Assembly (NCBI GenBank): GCA_947095585.1
Contig: OX352765.1
Coordinates: 28,178,254 to 28,242,253, forward strand
Origin: Nephrocerus scutellatus
Taxonomy: Eukaryota > Arthropoda > Insecta > Diptera > Pipunculidae
Direction: 5' to 3'
Length of the DNA: 64,000 nt
Part shown: positions 55,380 to 64,000 of the stretch, piece after piece
Position numbering within the stretch: the first letter of the stretch is position 1
How the letters are laid out: each line of letters starts with the position of its first letter
Notes under the pieces: generated by a model
What the model was told of the DNA's origin: nothing
Seen by the model: the letters and a program-made list of their open reading frames with translations, nothing else
Databases searched by the model: none
Made by a program: the position numbers and the translations under genes

Positions 55380-56945
55380 ACTTCAATTGCGGCAGATCGT
55401 TTTTGAAGATGTTGTGAAGAGGTCGATGAATCAACCCTCCTCAGGGGGAATGTCTATGTCGGTGACTGCATCTAAGAGCTGTCCCCTTCCTTCTAGCACG
55501 TCTATATAGATCAGACTACATTGCCATTGGTTATGCTGATGATTTAGCGATCATAATTAGTGGAAAGCACAGCACGGCTGTTATAAATATCATGCAAGAT
55601 GCGTTACTTTACGTCCTAGAATGGTGCAACAGAGAAAGGCGTTCCAGTGCCTTTCACGAAACGAAGACTGTACGAACTATATTCATAAAAGGCAGTACAT
55701 TAGAGTATTGCAGTGAAGTTAAATATCTCAAAGTCATCGTTGATAAACGACTACACTGGAATTATCATATAAAGTCCGCCATGGAACATGTGGGCCAGTA
55801 GACGCCTCTACGGAAGAACTTTGGGTCTTAGTCCTAAAATGATACATTGGATGCAGCTACAAATATTTTCTGTCTAGGAATTAAGGGTGCCATGCGCACC
55901 TGCCCTACGACTGCATTAGAAGCTGTTGTAGGGCTATCACGTCTGCTAATCTTCATTAGGAAAAGAGGGCCGCTAAATGCCCTATTAAGCTGAATATGAA
56001 TGAACTAGAATATAGGTACAAACCTGGTGACTATGTGGGACATCTGAAAATTCTTGACTCAATTCCAGAAAGAGACATGTTTTACAATATCACTGACACC
56101 ATGGCGAGGGAGTACTGTTTAGGTAGGTTATTTTAGGTTAAAATATAAAAGTCTAATGAAATTCCAGCATCTGATCTGCTACACAGACAGATCCAATATG
56201 GAATCTGTAGTGAGAGCTGTGGTATTCGGAACCAAAACCAAAGTCTCGATAGCAATGGGTATTAGGCCGACTGTTTTCCAAGCTGAACTCCATGCCGTTG
56301 AAGTCTGCGCTAGGATAAACCTTAGTAATGGCCATAGAGGCGCTACGGTTTATATCTTTTCAGATAGTCAAGCAGCACTGAAAGCGCTATCGTCAAAAAA
56401 ATGGACTCCAAATCAGTTAAATTCTGCTACGATATACTGAAATCACTGGTAGGGCTTAACGGGGTAAAACTCGGTTGGGTCGCTGGTCACCAGGGAATTG
56501 CAGGCAACGAACATGCATATGAAATAGCCAGGGCTGGTTCAGAATCTGCGTTCTTAGGACTGGAACCTTACTGGTGTGTCAACTGGGCTAATACCACCGC
56601 AATTATTAATAAGTGGGAAGGTAGACTTCGTCTGTCCCATTGGGATAATATCCCAGGGCATAGGCAATCCAAACGGTAAATCAGGCCATTTTACTTTAAG
56701 GAAATCCTTGATCTAGACAAGGAAAGCATCAGAAAGCTGGTGAGCTTTCTCACAGGTCGTTGTAAACTGCGATATCACCTTAGCAAAATCTTGGGTCACA
56801 TTATCGGTGATTGTCCAGCATTGATCTGGTTAAGGAGATGTATTTACCAAGAGGCAAAATGTTCGTCGGCAGATCTGCGAAACTCTACCACTAAGGACAA
56901 ACTATCCTTCATTAGGGAGGTAGTAACTCACTTCGATTAGTTACA
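55380..56945 (+). mobile_element. Non-LTR retrotransposon remnant: RT palm, thumb and RNase H
   Basis: A-I-G-Y-A-D-D-L-A-I-I-I-S-G-K gives an intact Y-A-D-D motif at 55532-55543. E-V-K-Y-L-K-V-I-V-D-K-R-L-H-W-N-Y-H-I follows. RNase H has Y-T-D-R-S-N-M (Gly to Arg beside the catalytic Asp), V-F-Q-A-E-L-H-A-V-E and F-S-D-S-Q-A-A-L-K-A-L. After a frameshift near 56400 come V-K-L-G-W-V-A-G-H-Q-G-I-A-G-N-E-H-A, the RNase H histidine loop, and a C-terminal L-T-G-R-C-K-L. It is the same family as the relic at 18.9-20.7 kb and better preserved. It ends about 190 bp from CP7. Confidence 0.88.
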
Positions 56946-57131
56946 CCCTACAATATAATAGATCTTTTTAGTGTTTTGTTTAAAAAAAAAAAAAGACAAG
57001 CCCCTCTCTTAGTACCTAAGATAACCTAATAATTGCTTATATGAAAATAAAAAGTGTAATTAAATTGTTGGTTTCCAATTAAATTTATTCAGTTCATTTC
57101 TCAGTTAATTTCGGGTTAATCATTCAAATTC

Positions 57132-57644
57132 TTAAAATAAAACTGGGGCGGCGGCAGCGTATTTTAAAGGAGCAGCATAACTCAATGGGGCGTTATAACC
57201 GAAAGGAGCAGCCAATGGAGCGCTGTATGCAGCGTAACTGAGAGGAGCGGAGTAGGAAGCATAACTGAGCGGAGCAGAGTATGTAGCATAGCGAAGAGGA
57301 GCGGCATATGCAGCTGGAGCAGCATATTTGGCTAAAACTGGCGCACTGTAAGCGGCTGAAGCAACAGCTACTGGAGCGGCGGCAACAATTGGAGCAGAAG
57401 CGATTCCATTGTAATTCCTTGCGATCACTTGGCTTGATGTGGCGGTGACAACTCCCGCTGGTGCAGCGGCTACCAATGGTGCAGAATAGGCGAGTGGAGC
57501 TGCGCCGATCAGACCTGGCTTGGCAGCAACACAAGCGATGACGGCAAAGATGACAATGGCCTGTAATGAAAAGAAAATTATAAGTAATTGTATTTTAAAA
57601 AGATCAAAAAGCCCTACAAGAAGGATACTTACGAATTTGAACAT
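57132..57644 (-). CDS. Low-complexity cuticular protein CP7 (SSQVIARN type), two exons
   Basis: Predicted secreted cuticle protein of 146 residues. Exon 1 (57633-57644) encodes M-F-K-F; the intron is 57561-57632 (GTAAGT...TACAG, 72 nt, phase 0). Exon 2 gives A-I-V-I-F-A-V-I-A-C-V-A-A-K-P-G-L-I-G, the T-A-T-S-S-Q-V-I-A-R-N-Y-N-G-I core and the Y-S-A-P-L-S-Y repeat tail with one Ala fewer before P-V-L-F than CP5/CP6. The intron is open and in frame, so a retained-intron product would gain 24 hydrophobic residues. The continuous open frame running upstream to 57833 is not used as the start because TATA, splice sites and paralogues all favour the M-F-K-F start. A poly(A) signal lies at 57084-57089. 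Coordinates include the intron. Confidence 0.93.
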   Translation of the reverse strand: MFKFVSILLVGLFDLFKIQLLIIFFSLQAIVIFAVIACVAAKPGLIGAAPLAYSAPLVAAAPAGVVTATSSQVIARNYNGIASAPIVAAAPVAVASAAYSAPVLAKYAAPAAYAAPLRYATYSAPLSYASYSAPLSYAAYSAPLAAPFGYNAPLSYAAPLKYAAAAPVLF

Positions 57645-57723
57645 TTTTGGTGTTGTTGTTAAAACGACTGCTGCTGTTAGTTGAGCTAATGGTTTTGATA
57701 TGAATCGTACTTTCAGCGGCTGG

Positions 57724-57731
57724 TTTTTATA
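57724..57731 (-). promoter_or_regulatory. TATA box of CP7
   Basis: TATAAAAACC on the minus strand lies about 85 bp before the ATG. The following GATTCATATCAA and AACTAACAGCAGCAGTCG words match CP5 and CP6. Confidence 0.8.
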
Positions 57732-57799
57732 GCAATTACTATTGCCACCATCCAGCACTCTTATTCGGGTTGGTTCAAGACGTGAATTACAAATGTGTG

Positions 57800-59445
57800 C
57801 TTCGCTACCATTTTCCTCTCTTCCAATTACCATTCACTGCACATTTCGGAGATGGTTACCGACCTTAAAAATTACGTCGTCGAGTGTTAAAAAAAAACTT
57901 TGGTCTCTACACATGCGACCTTGACTTGCATAGTGCATAAAACATTGAGTTTTTGGCTAATAAAACCACAAAAAGGAGTGCATTGTGATACTTGGATATC
58001 ATTTACATTCAAATTCAAAAGAAGCGTTCAGTAGCACTTTTGTTTTGTCGCGCAATGTAAGCTCAAAAAATTAAATATACTACCGAACTGTATCAAGGTT
58101 AGTTTATATAGCAGTCACCATAAAAAATCCGCATAAAATGTCTTAATTTATTTTACTTTTTATGATTTTATGACTTCGAACTGACAAAAATAATGAAAAG
58201 ATCCGAATAACCACGAAAATGTCAAAAGTTGCTAACCAAAATTATGAGCTAAATATATTTGCCTGGATGATGTTTGAAATAGAAGATCCACCAACAACTA
58301 CTTTCAAGAAATGTTAGAACATTTCAGACTCCGTTAACAATTCTGCAACTATTTAAGCTTCAATTTTCAACTGAAATCTTAATTTAAGAGAACGCACTAG
58401 GATGGCAATAATATTTCAATTAAACATTCCATTGAAACTTTTATTAACTTAAGTCATAAGCAAATATTTTCAAATTAACTTCAAGCAGCACTCATAACTC
58501 ATCGCCTTGGCTTACTGCTACGCACGCTGAAAGTTTATACTGCTAGTCATAGTCGGAGAAGCACTTCAATTTCTTGCACTTAGACAAAAATATAAGAAAA
58601 AGGAAAAACTTAATTATTACTTCTCTTCATCTTTAGAAAAACTTTCAAACTTTTCCAGCGAAGATGACGTAAAAGTGGCATCTGTTCGTAGATCTCCTTA
58701 TACTCGTTATATACTGAGCACACACGCAGTCATCCTGTTGCCTTTGCTTATCCACTTCATACCACGCCACACGAATAGCACACAGAAGGAAGATTCCTTG
58801 AAATGCACGATGATGCAGTAGAACAGCGCGAAAACACGCGCCACTTCCAATATCATCATTTACAGTTGCTCCCTCTGTACTTCGCGCAAAGCCATCTCTA
58901 CTCACTAGTTTGAGAAGTTAGTCTCAGTTGTTATCCTGCCATCCTGGGGACAAAGTAAATTGATGTTATACATTTACTTTTGCTAGTGCCGCTGGCTTGG
59001 TAGAGATGCGCTTCACAAAAGTCAGTGCGTAGCTAGTTGTTATGGGGGAACTTGAAAACTACATAAACACGAATACATTCGTGACGAATTGGTTCATCCT
59101 AAGGCAGAATTTATTACCGGTAAAGTCGGTAGTTTCCGAGAGTCCAATATCCTACACATCCCGCACGGTATCACAGGTTCCATCGAATTAAAGTTAACTT
59201 GTTTACATTTCTTTTCAAGTTACGAAGTTACTACGGGGAGAAGCGTCATAAGCGCTCATAAATCCACCTTTAGTTATTCATTGGTTTTGAACGAAATTGT
59301 TTTTAAACAAATTAATCAAGTCATGTTTTCGTTGGGCTTCCCGAAAATCTTGTCTTTTAAAGTTTTCTTTAAAAAACTATACGATCACACCAAATCTTAA
59401 GCTTTGACATGTATACATCTCCAATAAATTAGAATAAATAAACGC
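57800..59445. other. Unassigned flank of CP7
   Basis: Open frames at 58645-58905 (minus) and 59089-59400 (plus) carry no recognisable motif. No repeat was recognised. The CP7 side may hold upstream regulatory DNA. Confidence 0.45.
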
Positions 59446-59461
59446 CATATTATAGAAGACG

Positions 59462-59747
59462 TCGTGGACGCCGTGTTTCAGTGATTAGTGCGTTGGTCTG
59501 CTAAGCGGAAGGTTCGAAGCTCGAATCCCGAATCCCGGAAAAAAAGGTTTTTCACGATCCCACCTTCAGTCTGACAAACGGCCAAGTGTAATGAATGCCA
59601 TGATAAAGCTTCTCAACTTACCTTTCGGTTGTAACTTTGAATCGTAGGTCCCTTCCAGTTGTGTGCAAGAATAAAACACGCACTACAGAAATGCTTACGA
59701 GAGCCTGGAAGTGCTGGACCACAACAGTTTGTGGCGCTAAATATTTT
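59462..59747 (+). mobile_element. tRNA-derived SINE (family 1 variant) with 14-bp target duplication
   Basis: A-box-like GTTTCAGTGATTAGTGCG and B-box AGCTCGAATCCCG are visible. The body shares GATAAAGCTTCTCAACTTA, GTAGGTCCCTTCCAGTTGTG and TGGACCACAACAGT with the family, and the tail is TAAATATTTTT. TATTATAGAAGACG flanks it on both sides (59448-59461 and 59748-59761). The head differs from other copies, suggesting a distinct subfamily or tRNA origin. Confidence 0.88.
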
Positions 59748-59764
59748 TATTATAGAAGACGACA

Positions 59765-61450
59765 TAATTTTTCGACAGCACAACATCTTCATCATCATCA
59801 TATTTGGCTTCACAACCCGGATCCGGACCACGCCTCACGCAAACAATCTCTCCACTGTTACCGATTTCGAGTCGATTTCTTCCAGCTTGTACATCCCTAA
59901 ACTTTACGTGTCATGGTCTTTGCCATCCATCCATATGCTTTGCATGCCTCGCTATCCTGTTTTATAAATCTAAACGCAAATGACTTTCCTAATCGGATCC
60001 TCTTCGCTCATGTGTTTTAGGTCTCCTATCCACCGAAGATTACCGAGATAAATTCTCTTCACGATATCAGCGCTCGTAGATATTATCCTTGTATCCGAAA
60101 TCGTCCTTCCTCACATACGACCGCAACAACTATCCATTATACCTAGCTGTCGTGATGAGAGTGCTATTTGCTAACCACCCAAGTATCGGATCCATAAGTA
60201 AGTATTGGTTTAACCATTGTCTTATTCACATCCACTTTGGATGTTATGGTTAAATTCTTAGATTTAAATACTCTTGACAGACTATATAAATTTTGGTTGG
60301 CTTTAAGAAATCATGGGCTTTACTTCTGGTTTACTGCTGTTATCAGTCAACTGACCCGAGATAATTTAAGGAATACTCTATATCGAATTTGCGCTAAACT
60401 ATCTAATTGAGAGTGGGCGCCGTTGCTCAGTGGATAAGAGTATGGCTTCTGAGCAAGAAGTTCGTGGTTCGAATCCCAGCAACACCAAAAGTATTTTTCA
60501 CGGTGTCCAACCTTTCGCGAAAGTCTGACAAAAGTCCGAGAGTAATAACTTGTTACGGAAAGCTTCTCAATTCGCCGTTCGGATCCGGCATTAAATTGTA
60601 GGTCTCCTCCTCCATTTGTGTACAAAAATATACATGCTCAACACAAATGGTTGCGAGAATGTATGCCTTGGACAGCAATGGCCTGTTGCGCCGAATATTA
60701 TTTTGATCTAAATTGAGAAACCAATGTTGGTTCTTCTGCTTGCTGACTTGACCACCATGTACTTTGTTTTGCTTTGCTTATGTGCAGCCCAAGATTTTGT
60801 GCCGCCGGCTCGATCTGGATAAAGGCTTTTTGTACAGATCTTGGGTGTATAACAATGACGTCAGCATCATCGACGTAAGCCAATATCTGGATGGACTTAT
60901 GGGGGATTGTTCCTCTCGTCGTTACATCAGAGCCTCGAATCAATTTCTCTAACGGCATCATGAGTAGGCACGGCAGTGGGAATCCGTTATGGGCGTTGAA
61001 TGGGCTTGATAATTAGCCGGATATTTTTACTTGACTTATAACATTGGGCCTGGTCGTGATGACATAGTCGTGTCAGTTTGCTTAGGATGCCGAACTCTTT
61101 CATGGCTTTACAAAATTCTATCATGACTCTCTGGCTTTGCTATCATTGGCAGCTTTTTAGTCTATAAACAGACTGCGTACTAAATTTTGGAACTCCAGAC
61201 ATTTTTCCATCACCTGCCTAATGATGAAAATGGAATCAGTTGCTAATTTGTATGCGATTAAACCGCACTGGTATGGGCCAATGATGACTTTAGCAGTTGT
61301 AGCTATCGTTTCTTGTAGGATAAGATAGTATCTTAAACGCGGTACTCAACAACATGAACCACGATAATTGCTGCACGTTGTTATATCTCCTTTCTTATGA
61401 ATGGGGCACAGGATTCCTCTTCTCCAAACTTCTGTCATAGTTTCTTCCTC
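59765..61450 (-). mobile_element. RTE-type LINE relic with RT catalytic motif, split by a SINE
   Basis: The minus strand reads I-R-G-S-D-V-T-T-R-G-T-I-P-H-K-S, L-A-Y-V-D-D-A-D-V-I near 60870 (Y-x-D-D with Val for Ala), then A-A-Q-N-L-G-L-H-I-S-K-A-K. After the SINE, F-L-K-A-N-Q-N-L-Y-S-L and V-N-K-T-M-V-K-P-I-L-T-Y-G-S-D-T-W near 60220 give the thumb. Farther left it is degraded, ending near TCATCATATTTGGCTTCACA. Stops and frameshifts are present. Confidence 0.85.
60413..60705 (+). mobile_element. tRNA-derived SINE (family 1), best preserved copy
   Basis: The A box CCGTTGCTCAGTGG and perfect B box GTGGTTCGAATCCCAG are about 50 nt apart. The body has GGAAAGCTTCTCAATTCGCC and TTCGGATCCGGCATTAAATT, and the tail is GAATATTATTTTG. 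ATCTAATTGAGA (60401-60412) and ATCTAAATTGAGA (60706-60718) flank it, a near-perfect target duplication inside the RTE relic. Confidence 0.92.
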
Positions 61451-64000
61451 CTACACTATTAGTTCAAAAAATAAGTTCAAAATAATGGTGAGTTTAGAAT
61501 AACTTTTTTTATGCCAGGTAATCCTTTTTAGGCATGAATGTGATGTTTTATCAATTAGTTCGCCCGCACAGTCAAAAAAAGTGAATTAAATCCTGGACTA
61601 ATTTTATTAATGTCAAATAAATGGAAATTAATTGCTCATATAACCAGAAAAAAGTGTGGAAATTTAACATTTAGGTCAGAACTGTACATTTAATTATTTA
61701 TGCTGCATAAATTTTGGCACTTTAATGATATCCTGTCAAAAAATTCAGATGGAACTCTGAGTGAAGAAAACGATTTACCTTATACCTGCACCTTAAAATA
61801 GGACATTCGCCTCATTTTGAATCCAGTTAAAAAGTCCAAATTTTTCCAGTTGGTATACTCTCAAGAAACAAGAAAACAAAAATTAATTAAAACCAAAAAT
61901 ATAACACGCTGCTCCTCCACACAGAAGTTGTACCCGCCGGTCTGTGCAATCTTAATTGATGTTCACATAATATCCTGCCTCTTCCTACTAAATACCTAAG
62001 TGAAAACTTTTTAAATTTAACCTTTCGACGCTCGTAAAATAATGTGAATGCAAATGCGAAGAGCACAGAACAGGAAATTGTTCCCTTCCTTTCGCTACTG
62101 AACCGTAAACGCATACCCTAAAGGCATTTCATTATTATGGAGAACTTTTTAAAAGTTTCTTTTTTTTTGGCAAAATTTTATGTTGGCTAATTTTTCACAC
62201 AGCAACAGCAGTACAGTCGAAGGATTAATTTTCACAGAAACAAGTTCTGTACACGATAAGATAGACACTAAGAAACCAACTTTTTCATCTGTCTTCGCGA
62301 CAAGTTCTGCAAGAAGAGATGGATTAGTTGAGAGCTGCTGCTGTTGTTTGTTATCCTTATCGAAGAGATCGGTAATGGTATTAAGGAAAGTTGTGAACAT
62401 TTTCCATGATGTCTCACCATAATCACACGGGATAGCTATATCGATGTAGAATAACTGAGGAGAATCAGGATTTTTAATTCGTCGCTTCTCGTTCGAATTG
62501 AAGAGGACATGCGTTAGATGCAACTGTTTCAGTGTGAAACTTTGAAATTTGTGCTAAATACATACATTTTTCGATTTGATTACATCGAGGATGCTCAAGG
62601 ATACCTACGCGAGAATTGCAAAATGTTTGAAAAACAAGGATACAGCTCAGAATAATTTAACAGAAAAAATATTCAATCTTCTGTGGAGCGATAACTTTTT
62701 ACTTTTAAATTGTTTTTCCATTCATCCATCTGTCTCTTCGTCTGTTCGTCCGTGTACCTATATACCGACTTTTGATGTTCATAAGTCGAAAAGAAGAATA
62801 TAGATCTTTTTGTTAGTTTTAAACAAAATCGTTGTATTAGGTAACAAAGTCACTTCTAAAAAATTGATTCCCAATGAAATTGTGATTATTACCTCGGAGC
62901 TATTAACATATTGTGTAGGTTAATACAGGAATTGCAAATACGACATTCGAAATCTGAGAATAACGAAATTCATTCTCATAAATATAATTTCGAATTCCGT
63001 AAATTGCATAGCTAATTTCGAATTAATCGCCTAATAATATAATTGGTGTTGTCTGTTTGTTTGTCTGTGCGGATATAACGCTGAGTATAGGTGGCGCTCG
63101 AGTCGATTTACGAAAAGTTCACATTCACACTATATGTTTGTTTGGTGCATCGATAAGTTTTTATTTTTTTGGACCCGGTAAAATGTGATAAAATGAAGGG
63201 ATCTCCAAGACCACTCGCCTTAGAAAGATTCTCTCCAGCCAACCAATTCCGATTATTATTAATTTTTTAAAATTTCTTTATTAATAACTTTATTAATTAA
63301 TAATTAATTTTTGTACAATTTTCATGTTCTTTTATTGATTAAAAAAATGTGTCTTTACACAACAAATAATTATAAATTTACTATCTAAAATATGCTGTTT
63401 ATATATTATTAGTATTTCTTAAAAACAAATTAAAAATTGATAGAATTGTGAATAATTTTTAAATTGTGATTACGAATTCCGTTCAATTTTGTCCATAAAA
63501 ATGGGCAATCCCTATACAATGAATCTTCTAAATCCATCGATGGTGTCGACAGACATCTGACAAAGTGGAATTCCTATCAACCGCGACGACACAATCTACA
63601 ATTGGAACTCCAAAATCTTGCATCGAGCAAAAGGTGCAAAATTCGTGAATACTAAACACAGCAGTGGACAGAGCACAGTACGACGGACGTGACACGACGA
63701 CTTCAGACAACACCACAGGCAATAGCAACTGGACAACTCTAAGCTGCTCCGGTTCTGCTAGCTCTGATTCTGAATTATTTAGTATCGAATTCTGATTTAT
63801 GCGTTTGAATGATAGCGTGGGTACCACCAGGAGCTGTACAATCGTTGATGCTTCGATTTATTGCGCCAGTTTAGTTCAACGACAGCCCAGGAAGTCGGAA
63901 AATCAAATCGATTCACGAAAAATCTTCTGAAATATGAAAGTTTATTAATAGTCGCCTCGCGGGATACGTACTCGTATTGCAAAGGATAAGCAACTTTGTA
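61450..64000. other. Mostly unassigned AT-rich DNA
   Basis: Apart from one possible exon listed separately, no supported gene was found. A frame at 63797-63982 (minus) begins M-Q-Y-E-Y-V-S-R-E-A-T-I-N-K and looks protein-like, but no family is recognised. TTATTAATTAATAATTAATT-type sequence lies near 63282-63312. Confidence 0.4.
62149..62553 (-). other. Possible isolated coding exon, unknown family
   Basis: An open minus-strand frame runs about 134 codons. It starts right after an acceptor-like TGTATGTATTTAG at 62554-62566 and ends at a TAA. It has mixed, non-repetitive composition: N-S-N-E-K-R-R-I-K-N-P-D-S-P, an I-A-I-P-C-D-Y-G-E-T-S-W-K-M-F stretch, a CAACAGCAGCAG-coded Q run and a hydrophobic C-terminal half. 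There is no ATG near its beginning, so it would need an upstream exon outside what I can identify. An overlapping plus-strand frame of 80 codons is also open. I recognise no domain. It may be a chance frame or transposon remnant. Confidence 0.25.

Noticed and set aside
55532..55543. Active reverse transcriptase
   Set aside because: The catalytic motif is intact but flanking frames contain stops and frameshifts and the 5' half is missing.
57132..57833. Continuous 233-residue frame extending CP7 upstream
   Set aside because: The extension runs across the TATA box, 5' UTR and intron; paralogues and splice sites support the shorter spliced protein.
58645..59400. Two open frames of 86 and 103 residues as novel genes
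   Set aside because: No signal, domain, splice partner or promoter pattern; lengths are within chance for AT-rich DNA of this size.
60413..60490. Genuine tRNA gene
   Set aside because: A and B boxes are good, but acceptor and anticodon stems do not form a full cloverleaf and the unit continues into a SINE body with target duplications.

Overview
This window looks like a piece of a higher-dipteran (fly) nuclear genome, probably a non-Drosophila acalyptrate such as a tephritid. The evidence is AT-rich DNA, genes with a 4-codon first exon and a tiny phase-0 intron, TATA plus TCAGT-type initiators, and a dense graveyard of insect non-LTR retrotransposons, mariner relics and tRNA-derived SINEs. 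No bacterial, CRISPR or viral system is visible. The species assignment is inference.

The only genes I can support with confidence are seven paralogous low-complexity cuticular protein genes between 26.2 and 57.8 kb. They lie on both strands (+, -, -, -, +, +, -). Each has a TATA box about 100 bp upstream of the ATG, a first exon of 4 codons (7 in the first gene), an intron of 56-76 nt that splits the signal peptide, and a second exon coding for a short secreted Ala/Pro/Tyr-rich chain built of Y-S-A-P-L / Y-A-A-P type repeats. They resemble, from memory, the Drosophila 825-Oak / CG13674-79 type cuticle proteins. Two subfamilies are visible. Five genes carry a conserved S-S-Q-V-I-A-R-N core. 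Two (at 32.2 and 45.1 kb) carry S-S-R-I/L-D-I-N-N-R-Y-N instead and share a 46-bp promoter block with a single mismatch. Two genes (48.6 and 52.9 kb) lie in a recent tandem duplication of about 2.05 kb.

Layout. 0-8.3 kb: LINE 3' ends, two kinds of mariner relic, a SINE nested in a LINE, and a degenerate tandem array. 8.6-15.2 kb: very AT-rich, CAA/poly-A-rich sequence that could be a long 3' UTR or intergenic DNA, with a MITE-like element and microsatellites. 15.2-26.2 kb: SINE, LINE, mariner and RTE fragments, plus a (CCAG)n repeat family with one copy nested in a reverse transcriptase. 26.2-57.8 kb: the cuticle cluster, interleaved with a ~140-bp satellite, RTE-type, Jockey-type and RNase H-bearing LINE fragments, a further mariner relic, a minisatellite and a Gag-like zinc-knuckle fragment. 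57.8-64 kb: an RTE relic carrying a cleanly inserted SINE, then mostly unassigned DNA with one possible exon.

The cuticle genes probably act together as secreted structural components of the exocuticle. Everything else is decayed mobile DNA; none of the transposon reading frames is intact. All family names come from reading translations by eye, and no database search was possible.
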